DNA of 45,279 nucleotides from Candidatus Levyibacteriota bacterium (GTDB taxonomy: Bacteria > Patescibacteriota > Microgenomatia > Levybacterales > UBA12049), in the NCBI GenBank assembly GCA_016188975.1, contig JACPGQ010000027.1:1-45279 (forward strand). Direction: 5' to 3'. This document shows positions 30,632-37,778 of this stretch, one piece after another. A program made the position numbers and the translations under genes. Within the stretch, counting starts at the first letter, position 1. Each line of letters starts with the position of its first letter. Under the pieces are notes generated by a model that searched no databases, had not been told where the DNA came from, and worked only from the letters and a program-made list of their open reading frames with translations.

Positions 30632-31069
30632 TTAGTCGGTTATGATGCTCGTATCGTCAGAAGGTTTCGTCAGAGGTCTTTTAAAGGTTGACCATGCAAT
30701 AGTAAGTTTATAGAGTTGCCGTGATGCCATATCGTATGTATCAACGAGTTTATTAATGAGCTCTTTTTCAATTGCGTAGATGTCGCGACATTGCTCGAGG
30801 CTCACAATAGTTTCGTTCGATTCTCCCATTGCATCGTCGAGATATTTTTGAAATCCTGCTTTCTGATGCCTTTTTCCGTAGCCTTCAGCGATTAGTCTTG
30901 GAATTGCTTTACAAGATCTGCTGAGTTGGTCTCTGAGGTCAAATTTTTCAGAGTCTGGAAGCTTGGGAGTAATCTCCTTCATCACAATGAGCATTGCCTG
31001 ATAGGTATTTTGATAAACACGAAGATCTCTAAAACTTTTGATTTGAGGATTATTGCTATTTGAGTTCAT
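30632..31069 (-). CDS. Four-helix-bundle protein (S23 / rRNA-intervening-sequence type)
   Basis: A 145-aa all-helical protein. The opening SFRDLRVYQNTYQAMLIVMKE, the central DQLSRSCKAIPRLIAEGYGKR and the E-rich fourth helix match the S23/IVP family. This family is found in 23S rRNA intervening sequences and free in many genomes as a small pentameric bundle of unknown function. The start at 31069 is chosen because the family homology begins there; upstream codons lie in the gap to carB. It sits inside the pyrimidine operon, 8 bases before pyrC and 56 after carB, which is an unusual place. Confidence 0.82.
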   Translation of the reverse strand: MNSNSNNPQIKSFRDLRVYQNTYQAMLIVMKEITPKLPDSEKFDLRDQLSRSCKAIPRLIAEGYGKRHQKAGFQKYLDDAMGESNETIVSLEQCRDIYAIEKELINKLVDTYDMASRQLYKLTIAWSTFKRPLTKPSDDTSIITD

Positions 31070-31125
31070 ACGATAACTATAACACGTAACCGAAACGAGC
31101 TTCGTTACCACAACCTATTTCCTAA

Positions 31126-34100
31126 CTATAAATACTCATCCCACGATTTGATGAGGAGATCATCAAGCGGTTTTGTGGTGATTGCCTTTATAAAAAGTTC
31201 TGCTTTTTTGAGATCTGTATAGAGTGGGATGTTGTTGTCAATTGCATTCCTGCGGATTAGATAGCCATCTGTAACTGCTTTTTGCGATCCTGTCTCGGAG
31301 ATATTTATTGCGAGATCGACTTTTCCGTCATGGAAGTACTCCAGGACCGTTGGCGAATGCTTCTCAAAGATTTTATGCAGTCTCTTTGCTTTTATCTTGT
31401 GCGCTTTGAGAAATGCTGCAGTTTTTTCAGTAGCATAGAGTGGGAGCTGAAGCGAGGCAATCCTTTTTGCGCTTTCAAGAAATGCTGTCTTGTTCTCATC
31501 GCCTCCTATCGAAATGAATATCCCTTTTGCGGGAATCTTTCCGCCAACTGCTAGCTCTCCTTTGAGGAATGCCTCCTCAACATCCTCTCCAAAGCATGCC
31601 ACTTCCCCAGTTGATGACATTTCGACGTGAAGTATAGGATCTGCACCAGTGATACGGGAGAAGGAAAACTGCGCGACTTTTACCGCCACACCGTCTATGG
31701 GGTGCTGGATTACTTTTTTTGGTGGATTGTTGAAGAAAGCGTCTACAGCTAGGTCGATATAGTTCACGCCGGTTACTTTTGAAATAAACGGAAACGTCCG
31801 GGATGCTCGAACATTTATCTCGATGACTGAGACGTTGTTGTCTTTTGCGAGAAACTGTATATTAAACGGCCCTGTGATAGTGAGAGCCTGAGCAAGTTTT
31901 TTAGCAATATCCTCCATGAGACGCATGGTTTGGACGTAGACTTTTTGAGGAGGCAGCACGATCGTAGCATCCCCCGAGTGGACTCCGGCATTTTCGACGT
32001 GTTCTGAGATGACCGTTTGGAGAAGCTTACCTTTATGTGCGACACCGTCAAGCTCTATTTCTTTGGCGTCTTCGATAAATTTCGAGACAGTGATCGGATA
32101 CTCCGGGGAGACAAGTGTCGCTTTCTCTATATACGACACAAGTTCTTCATGAGTGTGGGAGATGCGCATATATGCTCCGGAGAGTACGTATGATGGACGA
32201 ATGAGCACTGGATAGCCTACCTTGTCGCAGAATCTTTGCAAAGCGGTAAAATCCGTAAATGTTGCCCATTCAGGTTGTGCGATTTGTAGCTTATCAAGAA
32301 GGGCTGAAAATTTGTTGCGGTTTTCAGCCTTATCGATGTTTTTCGGGTCTGTCCCAAGTATTTTGCATCCGTACGACTTCAGAGCATTTGCTCTGTTGTT
32401 TGGTGTTTGGCCTCCGACAGAAATAATAACACCATAAGGCTTTTCAAAATCATAAATATCGGCAATTCTCTCAAAGGTCAGTTCTTCAAAATACAGTCTG
32501 TCAGAAATATCATAATCTGTCGAAACAGTTTCAGGGTTGCAGTTAATCATGATGGATTGCTTCTTGTACCGTTTGAGCGCCGTTGCAGTGTTCACAGTCG
32601 TCCAGTCAAACTCAACAGACGAACCGATCCGGTAGGGGCCGCTCCCAAGCACCATAACGCCTTTTTTCTTCGTCGGTTTCACATCGTTGTGATGTCCGTT
32701 GTAGGTCATATAGAGATAGTTCGTTTTTGCTGGGAACTCGCCTGCTAGCGTGTCGATTTGGAAAACGCTTGGTAGTATTCCATGTTTTTTCCGAAGTAAC
32801 CTTATATCAAGTCCTGTTTTTCCGACAAGCATGCCAATACGTTTGTCTGAGAAGCCGAGCTGCTTGAGGTGAAGTAAGAGTTCTTTTGTAAGCCCTTTGT
32901 CATTGCGAGGAGACGAAGTCGACGAAGCAATCTTTTTCGTATGAGATTGCTTCACTCCGTTCGCAATGACACCTAATTGTTTATTGTGTAGCTGCTTAAT
33001 CTCTTTCTCTTTATTAACTATATTGTTGATTCGATACAAAAACCAAGGATCAATGCCTGTTGCTTTGTAGACAGCATCTATTGAAATTCCTTGGTAAAAC
33101 GCTTTACTCAGCAGGAACATACGGTGAGGAGTGGGTTTTTTTAGGAGCTGTACTGTTTCTTCTTTGGGTATGCTATCTCCGACAAGCATCTGTTCATTTA
33201 CCGTACCTTCAAACTCTAGGTCAAGCATGCGGACCGCTTTTTGGTATGCTTCTTCAAATGTACGGCCTATGCCCATCACCTCACCGACTGACTTCATGCT
33301 GCTTCCAATCGTTTCTTCTGCCTTTTGGAATTTATTGATATCCCAACGTGGGATTTTGACCGTCACATAATCGAGTGCAGGTTCAAAACAAAACTGTGTC
33401 GCTTTTGTGACTTTGTTTTGAAGCGACGTCAGGTTTTTTCCAAGTGCTAATTTTGCGGCGACATATGCAAGCGGATAGCCGGTGGCTTTGCTTGCGAGTG
33501 CTGAGCTGCGGGAGAGACGCGCGTTTAGCTCGATGACGTAGTATTCGAACGGAGGGTCAATGTCGTTTCGACCCGCCCTTGGCCCGCTTCGCCCATCTAT
33601 ACTCAGCGAGGCGGGCGAGGGAGAAATCCCCTTGGGATCTCTCAGTCGTTCCTCCTTCGAGATGACAGATGATGACGGCTTTGGACTCAACGCAAACTGC
33701 ACATTACATTCCCCAACAATCCCAAGACTTCGTACGATTTTTATCGCAATAGTCCGGAGCGTATGATATTCGTAGTTGGTGAGCGTCTGGCTCGGAGCGA
33801 TGACGATTGACTCTCCAGTATGGATTCCAAGCGGATCCATATTCTCCATATTGCAGACGGTGACACAGTTGTCGTCCTTGTCTCTTACGACTTCATACTC
33901 CACTTCTTTATAGTGATGGAGATATTTTTCAACGAGTATTTGCGGAACAAATGCAAACGCTTTCTCACAGATTCTCGTGAGCTCCTCAGTATTTTGTGCT
34001 ATGCCTGATCCTTGACCGCCAAGCGCAAAACCTGATCGAATCATAACAGGAAACCCCATCTCTTTTGCGATTTTTATTGCCTGTTTTGGTGATGTCGCTG

Positions 34101-34530
34101 CATGGTTGGGAGGTGTAGTAACACCTATTTTTGCCAAATGATCTGCAAATTTTTGTCTGTCCTCAGTGATAATAACGGCTGATACTGGTGATCCAAGGAC
34201 GGCGACGCCATATTTTTTAAGCACACCATCATTGTGCAGTGACATACCACAATTGAGCGCAGTTTGTCCGCCAAACGAGAGAAGAATGCCATCTGGCTTT
34301 TCTTTCTCAATAATACGTGTTACAAAATCTGGAGTGACGGGGAGAAAGTAAATTGTATCAGCGAGAAATGATGATGTCTGAATGGTTGCGATGTTTGGGT
34401 TAACAAGTATTGTCTGAATCCCCTCCTCCTTCAGTGCTTTGATAGCCTGGCTTCCTGAGTAATCAAACTCGCCAGCCTCCCCTATTTTGAGTGCTCCGCT
34501 ACCGAGTATTAGTACCTTCTTATATTGCAT
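31126..34530 (-). CDS. carB: Carbamoyl-phosphate synthase, large subunit
   Basis: A 1134-aa tandem ATP-grasp enzyme that makes carbamoyl phosphate from glutamine-derived ammonia, bicarbonate and two ATP. Both synthetase halves are visible: the N-half opens with VLILGSGALKIGEAGEFDYSG and the C-half with VMVLGSGPYRIGSSVEFDW (near residue 620). A C-terminal MGS-like allosteric domain follows. It is about 60 residues longer than usual because of two in-frame repeat insertions, at residues ~288-323 (33561-33667) and ~520-544 (32899-32970). The second lies in the oligomerisation domain. It starts 33 bases after carA, with the AGGTGACC of the tandem repeat as a possible ribosome site. Confidence 0.95.
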   Translation of the reverse strand: MQYKKVLILGSGALKIGEAGEFDYSGSQAIKALKEEGIQTILVNPNIATIQTSSFLADTIYFLPVTPDFVTRIIEKEKPDGILLSFGGQTALNCGMSLHNDGVLKKYGVAVLGSPVSAVIITEDRQKFADHLAKIGVTTPPNHAATSPKQAIKIAKEMGFPVMIRSGFALGGQGSGIAQNTEELTRICEKAFAFVPQILVEKYLHHYKEVEYEVVRDKDDNCVTVCNMENMDPLGIHTGESIVIAPSQTLTNYEYHTLRTIAIKIVRSLGIVGECNVQFALSPKPSSSVISKEERLRDPKGISPSPASLSIDGRSGPRAGRNDIDPPFEYYVIELNARLSRSSALASKATGYPLAYVAAKLALGKNLTSLQNKVTKATQFCFEPALDYVTVKIPRWDINKFQKAEETIGSSMKSVGEVMGIGRTFEEAYQKAVRMLDLEFEGTVNEQMLVGDSIPKEETVQLLKKPTPHRMFLLSKAFYQGISIDAVYKATGIDPWFLYRINNIVNKEKEIKQLHNKQLGVIANGVKQSHTKKIASSTSSPRNDKGLTKELLLHLKQLGFSDKRIGMLVGKTGLDIRLLRKKHGILPSVFQIDTLAGEFPAKTNYLYMTYNGHHNDVKPTKKKGVMVLGSGPYRIGSSVEFDWTTVNTATALKRYKKQSIMINCNPETVSTDYDISDRLYFEELTFERIADIYDFEKPYGVIISVGGQTPNNRANALKSYGCKILGTDPKNIDKAENRNKFSALLDKLQIAQPEWATFTDFTALQRFCDKVGYPVLIRPSYVLSGAYMRISHTHEELVSYIEKATLVSPEYPITVSKFIEDAKEIELDGVAHKGKLLQTVISEHVENAGVHSGDATIVLPPQKVYVQTMRLMEDIAKKLAQALTITGPFNIQFLAKDNNVSVIEINVRASRTFPFISKVTGVNYIDLAVDAFFNNPPKKVIQHPIDGVAVKVAQFSFSRITGADPILHVEMSSTGEVACFGEDVEEAFLKGELAVGGKIPAKGIFISIGGDENKTAFLESAKRIASLQLPLYATEKTAAFLKAHKIKAKRLHKIFEKHSPTVLEYFHDGKVDLAINISETGSQKAVTDGYLIRRNAIDNNIPLYTDLKKAELFIKAITTKPLDDLLIKSWDEYL
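32899..32970. repeat. 72-bp two-stem palindromic element inside carB
   Basis: Outer arms GTCATTGCGA (32899-32908) and TCGCAATGAC (32961-32970) and inner arms GAAGCAATCT (32924-32933) and AGATTGCTTC (32944-32953) are all perfect. The length of 72 bp equals 24 codons, so insertion keeps the reading frame. Confidence 0.85.
33561..33667. repeat. Palindromic element inside carB (N-half)
   Basis: Outer arms TGTCGTTTCGA (33561-33571) and TCGAGATGACA (33657-33667), with internal CCCGCC/GGCGGGC and GGGAGAAATCCC/GGGATCTCT segments. It is the same family as 34998-35083 and 36914-36983, and encodes a Ser/Pro/Arg-rich segment absent from CarB. Confidence 0.8.
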
Positions 34531-34566
34531 AGGTTACCTAGGTCACCTAAGTTACTTAGGTCACTT
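34531..34566. repeat. Four 9-bp tandem units at the carA-carB junction
   Basis: AGGTTACCT, AGGTCACCT, AAGTTACTT and AGGTCACTT stand head to tail; each unit is itself nearly palindromic. The carA stop lies in the last unit, and on the minus strand AGGTGACC is a possible Shine-Dalgarno for carB. Confidence 0.7.
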
Positions 34567-35718
34567 AAGCTTCTCCAAAAAGTAATCAAATACCCACTCA
34601 GTATCCTGTGGACCTGGTGTAGCTTCTGGATGGAATTGGACTGACATAAAAGGGAGTTTGGTGTGAATAATTCCTTCATTTGATAAGTCATTGGCATTTG
34701 TGAACCATGTCTTAAATCCTTTCGGCAGCTCACTCACAGCAAATCCATGATTTTGTGTTGTAATATAGCACCGGTTCGTTCCCTCCATAATACATGGACC
34801 GTTTTGCCCTCTATGTCCGTACTTAAGTTTTTTGGTGTTCCCTCCTCCTGCGAGACAGAGAAGCTGATGACCAAGACAGATCCCGAGGAGTGGCATTTTT
34901 GTTTCCATTATTTTTTTTGTCGTAGTGATTGTTTTGCCAGCGAATTTCGGATCTCCCGGACCGTTGGAAACGACGAAACCGTCAATAAGATCTAGAATGT
35001 CATTTCGACGAACTTGCTTCGCAAGTGAGGAGAAATCTCCATTGGATTTCTCGTCCCGATATAGATCGGGACTCGAAATGACAGCTTGCAATTTGTCCAC
35101 ATTGTCTTTTTTGAATGGATCAAAGTCCCACGGTACGACGATCGCATTCGCACCACGTTTTTGAAGACAGGTGATCATATTTTTTTTGCCGCCGCAATCG
35201 ATGTAGAGGATATTTTTTGTTTTCCCGCTACCGAACGCTTTTTGAACAGAAATCTTTTTGACACTCACTTGAGCGACCAAATTCTCCAGATTCGGGTCAT
35301 AAAAATCGACGTCTTTTTCGATAACGACTTTTCCAAGCTGTGATCCCTGGTCACGAAGCTTCTCTGTCAGAAGCCGTGTATCCTTGATCTGAATCGCCGG
35401 GATTTCTTCATCTTGTAACCACTGAGAAAGCGAACGCTCAGACATGAAATGAGAAGGCGTGTCATTGTAGTTACTGACGACTAGCCCCGATACTTTGATA
35501 CTTGGGGATTCCCAATACTTTTTATCCGGTACACCGTAGTTGCCAATGAGCGGATACGTCAGAACGAGAATTTGGCCTTGGTATGAAGGATCGGTTATGC
35601 CCTCGGGGTATCCGACCATCCCTGTTGAAAAAACGACCTCTCCTGCCCTACTTTTTTGTGAGCCAAATGATATTCCCTCAAACGTAGTACCGTCTTTGAA
35701 GACGAGATGACCCACCAT
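34561..35718 (-). CDS. carA: Carbamoyl-phosphate synthase, small (glutaminase) subunit
   Basis: A 385-aa protein. The N-terminal CPSase small-chain domain has FKDGTTFEGISFG and GYPEGITDPSYQGQILVLTYPLIGNYGV. The C-terminal class I amidotransferase domain has DGFVVSNGPGDPKF, the nucleophile elbow LGICLGHQLL and the His-Glu pair SVQFHPEATPGP. It hydrolyses glutamine and passes ammonia to CarB. A palindromic element (34998-35083) adds about 28 residues at ~212-240, between the Asp-Pro-rich loop and the amidotransferase strand, without breaking the frame. It is preceded by an 82-base gap after pyrB that contains two copies of GATTyACACGGAT. Confidence 0.95.
   Translation of the reverse strand: MVGHLVFKDGTTFEGISFGSQKSRAGEVVFSTGMVGYPEGITDPSYQGQILVLTYPLIGNYGVPDKKYWESPSIKVSGLVVSNYNDTPSHFMSERSLSQWLQDEEIPAIQIKDTRLLTEKLRDQGSQLGKVVIEKDVDFYDPNLENLVAQVSVKKISVQKAFGSGKTKNILYIDCGGKKNMITCLQKRGANAIVVPWDFDPFKKDNVDKLQAVISSPDLYRDEKSNGDFSSLAKQVRRNDILDLIDGFVVSNGPGDPKFAGKTITTTKKIMETKMPLLGICLGHQLLCLAGGGNTKKLKYGHRGQNGPCIMEGTNRCYITTQNHGFAVSELPKGFKTWFTNANDLSNEGIIHTKLPFMSVQFHPEATPGPQDTEWVFDYFLEKLK
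34998..35083. repeat. Cloverleaf-like palindromic element inside carA
   Basis: Perfect 11-bp outer arms TGTCATTTCGA (34998-35008) and TCGAAATGACA (35073-35083) enclose three smaller hairpins: ACTTGC/GCAAGT, AGAAATC/GATTTCT (with flanks) and GTCCCGAT/ATCGGGAC. It is the best-preserved member of the family. Confidence 0.85.
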
Positions 35719-35800
35719 GACTGTTCGTGATTTACACGGATTTATAGCGGATTCACACGGATCTGTGGCAATCGGCTATTCATCAGCGAAAATCACATCT

Positions 35801-36793
35801 TTATAATTTCCCGAGTATCAATGCCAATAGTGCCATTCTTACATACACTCCGTTTTCGATTTCATCTCGAAAATATATTGCTCTCGAATCACTGTCAACT
35901 TCCGTGAGGATTTCTCCTACCCGTGGAAGCGGATGCATGAGGATGAGCTGGTCACTGCCATATGTATCAACGAGTTTTTTCGTGAGAATGAAGCTGTTTT
36001 TTGTGCGTTCGTATTCGTTTAGGTCAGTGAACCGTTCTTTTTGCACACGCGTCCAATACCAAACATGTGCGTCTTTGGGTAGGTCAGTTTCTTTTTCTAT
36101 TTCTACCATTTTTACTCCTCGCTCTTTGTAAAGATTGAAATGTTGTCTACTCAGACGGAGTATTTTTGGCGAGAGAAGATACACCGTAGTATTTTTGAAG
36201 AGGCTTAAACCCAGGAGTACCGAATGAACGGTTCTGCCATTGAGCATGTCTCCAGCAAAAACGACTGTGAGATTATCAAGCGTCCCAAATCGATTATTGA
36301 TCGTATATAAATCCATCAGTGCTTGGGTTGGGTGCTCTCCTATGCCATCACCGGCATTGATAAGTGGAACGTTTGCGGCATTTGCGGCATTTGCGGCGGC
36401 CCCTGTTTCTGAATGACGGAGGACGATCAGGTCAGAGTATGTTTGGAAAACACCCATGGTATCTTCAAGCGTTTCGCCTTTTGCAACAGACGATGAGGTT
36501 TTTGCATCATGTATTGGAATTGTTTGGCCACCAAGCCGCAAAGTGCTTGACGAGAATGAACCAAACGTCCTACTCGAAGGTTCATAAAAAAGAAGGGTAA
36601 CAATGTTACCCTTCAGAAGATCAAGTATCGTCCCCTTCTTGCGAAGCTTCGCCATTTCATCGGCATGTTGGAAAAGAATTCCTAGGGATCTTTGGTCAAA
36701 TTGAGAAAGCGAGAGGATGTCTTGCCCTTTGAAGTTTCCGTTAATCCCGGTTTGATCGGGATTAATTTGAGGTGCTTTTACGGATATAGCCAT
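35801..36793 (-). CDS. pyrB: Aspartate carbamoyltransferase catalytic subunit
   Basis: A 330-aa enzyme that joins carbamoyl phosphate and aspartate, the committed step of pyrimidine synthesis. FYEPSSRTFGSF carries the S-x-R-T carbamoyl-phosphate site, GEHPTQALMDLYTI the HPxQ site and MHPLPR the aspartate loop. An Asn-Pro-Asp-Gln opening encoded by an inverted repeat (36741-36765) and a triple Asn-Ala-Ala stretch encoded by a 9-bp tandem repeat (36372-36398) are additions. No pyrI regulatory subunit is seen. The start at 36793 directly follows the T-run of a terminator-like hairpin and has no accessible Shine-Dalgarno. Confidence 0.95.
   Translation of the reverse strand: MAISVKAPQINPDQTGINGNFKGQDILSLSQFDQRSLGILFQHADEMAKLRKKGTILDLLKGNIVTLLFYEPSSRTFGSFSSSTLRLGGQTIPIHDAKTSSSVAKGETLEDTMGVFQTYSDLIVLRHSETGAAANAANAANVPLINAGDGIGEHPTQALMDLYTINNRFGTLDNLTVVFAGDMLNGRTVHSVLLGLSLFKNTTVYLLSPKILRLSRQHFNLYKERGVKMVEIEKETDLPKDAHVWYWTRVQKERFTDLNEYERTKNSFILTKKLVDTYGSDQLILMHPLPRVGEILTEVDSDSRAIYFRDEIENGVYVRMALLALILGKL
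36372..36398. repeat. Three 9-bp tandem units inside pyrB
   Basis: tttgcggca, tttgcggca, tttgcggcg. They encode repeated Asn-Ala-Ala in front of the conserved VPLINAGDG. A unit change alters protein length by three residues, so this is a possible length-variable locus. Confidence 0.7.
36741..36765. repeat. Inverted repeat inside the pyrB 5' coding region
   Basis: TTAATCCCG (36741-36749) and CGGGATTAA (36757-36765), perfect 9-bp arms. They encode residues ~10-18 of PyrB. Confidence 0.65.
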
Positions 36794-36839
36794 AAAAAAT
36801 CAGAACGTGTGTCTCCCCTGGGGGCGAGATTGGTTCTGA
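36794..36839 (-). terminator. Leader terminator / attenuator hairpin of the pyr operon
   Basis: On the minus strand TCAGAAC (36839-36833) pairs with GTTCTGA (36806-36800). Inside lies a second stem, TCTC-G-CCCC pairing with GGGGAGA, and a run of six T (36799-36794) follows immediately before the pyrB ATG. The first base of the stem coincides with the predicted start point, so the whole leader is this hairpin. Confidence 0.7.
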
Positions 36840-36845
36840 GATTTA

Positions 36846-36874
36846 ACTATACTCATTTGTCAGGTTTTTGTCAA
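36846..36874 (-). promoter_or_regulatory. Promoter of the pyr operon
   Basis: On the minus strand: perfect -35 TTGACA (36874-36869), 17-nt spacer, -10 TATAGT (36851-36846). The predicted start point is near 36839-36840. Confidence 0.8.
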
Positions 36875-36913
36875 CGATCAGTTGAGTGGCCATTCAGTTC
36901 TTTCCCATGAATG

Positions 36914-36983
36914 TGTCATCTCGAGTCTTCGACGAGAGATCTACTAGGAGATTTCTCCTCGCCTTTGGTGGGTCGAAATGACA
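36914..36983. repeat. Palindromic element forming the end of a hypothetical gene
   Basis: Outer arms TGTCATCTCGA (36914-36924) and TCGAAATGACA (36973-36983), with internal AGGAGA-TT-TCTCCT. It supplies the last ~21 codons and stop of the minus-strand gene 36916-37245. Confidence 0.75.
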
Positions 36984-37245
36984 ACGTATTGGAGAAAACT
37001 GAGTATATACTCAGTTGATTAGTAATAAAGATCGGGTGGTATTGGCGCTCCAGGTTGCTTGGCACAAATTCCGGCAATGAAGCCAGAGCCGCTCGTGCTT
37101 CAATTTCTGAAAAAACTGTACCAGCTTGCGTAACTTTGCTTTCGCCAGAAACAGCGACTGGAGGTTCTCCCGGAACTGCGAGGAGAATAGGTGTTGGTTC
37201 AGGAGTCGTTTGCTTCTCTTCTGAAGACAGTCTCAGTCCTTCCAT
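36916..37245 (-). CDS. Hypothetical protein with repeat-derived C-terminus
   Basis: A 109-aa protein, start chosen at ATG 37245, seven bases after the stop of the upstream gene. It has a Pro/Thr-rich N-terminal part (EEKQTTPEPTPILLAVPGEP), a short helix-forming segment (EIEARAALASLPEFVP), and a tail with TKGEEKSPSRSLVEDSR encoded by a dispersed palindrome. No family is recognised. The repeat insertion may have replaced the original stop codon. It is moderately likely to be real because it continues the operon-like order of the two genes before it. Confidence 0.45.
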   Translation of the reverse strand: MEGLRLSSEEKQTTPEPTPILLAVPGEPPVAVSGESKVTQAGTVFSEIEARAALASLPEFVPSNLERQYHPIFITNQLSIYSVFSNTLSFRPTKGEEKSPSRSLVEDSR

Positions 37246-37252
37246 AAAAGTA

Positions 37253-37768
37253 TTATCGTATCTCGCCCGTTGGGATCGGTTCCCAGTGATAAACTCGTGT
37301 GGGTTCGAAACTGACAACCGTGAATGTGGTTTGATCTCTCACAATCGCTGCCAATGGGCTCTTTTCAAAAGCGTACCTATTGGGAGATGTCCGAAACATA
37401 ATACTGCATTCTGTTTCGCGAATTCGAGAAAGAGAACCGAGTGCTGACACAAATTGATCGGGAAGCGGTCGTTCAGTAGCAATTTGAATGTCGATAATAT
37501 CTGTATGCACGTTGTCGTTATTCGCTTCAGATCTTACGATGGCTTCCCCTGCCCTAAGACCAACGAAGTCTGCATGTTTGAGTCCAGCGAAAGCTTCTTG
37601 TGCACGGAATGCTGCTAACCTAACTTCTTCTGGAAGCGATGCAATATCACCATGCGGGTGAAGAAGAAATTTGGCAACAGCGTTTGGATCTTTTTTTTCT
37701 GGTCTCCCCTCTTCTAAGCCTGCGAAAGAAGCCTCTCTCAGATGGCCTTCGGTGTCTATATATGCCAT
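37253..37768 (-). CDS. Hypothetical protein, 171 aa
   Basis: Starts at ATG 37768 (MAYIDTEGHLREASFAG), ten bases after the folD stop. Charged soluble protein with HPHGDIASLPEEVRLAAFRA, an Ala-rich helix, and a C-terminal beta-rich part with IDIQIATERPLPDQFVSALG and FTVVSFEPTRVYHWEP. No family is recognised. The DIQIATERPLPDQF segment has the look of an alpha/beta sandwich strand-helix pair. It is probably co-transcribed with folD. Confidence 0.55.
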   Translation of the reverse strand: MAYIDTEGHLREASFAGLEEGRPEKKDPNAVAKFLLHPHGDIASLPEEVRLAAFRAQEAFAGLKHADFVGLRAGEAIVRSEANNDNVHTDIIDIQIATERPLPDQFVSALGSLSRIRETECSIMFRTSPNRYAFEKSPLAAIVRDQTTFTVVSFEPTRVYHWEPIPTGEIR

Positions 37769-37778
37769 AAGGAGGGTA

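Noticed and set aside
31126-34530. carB as a pseudogene because of foreign segments
   Set aside because: Both insertions keep the reading frame and all ATP-grasp motifs are intact on either side.
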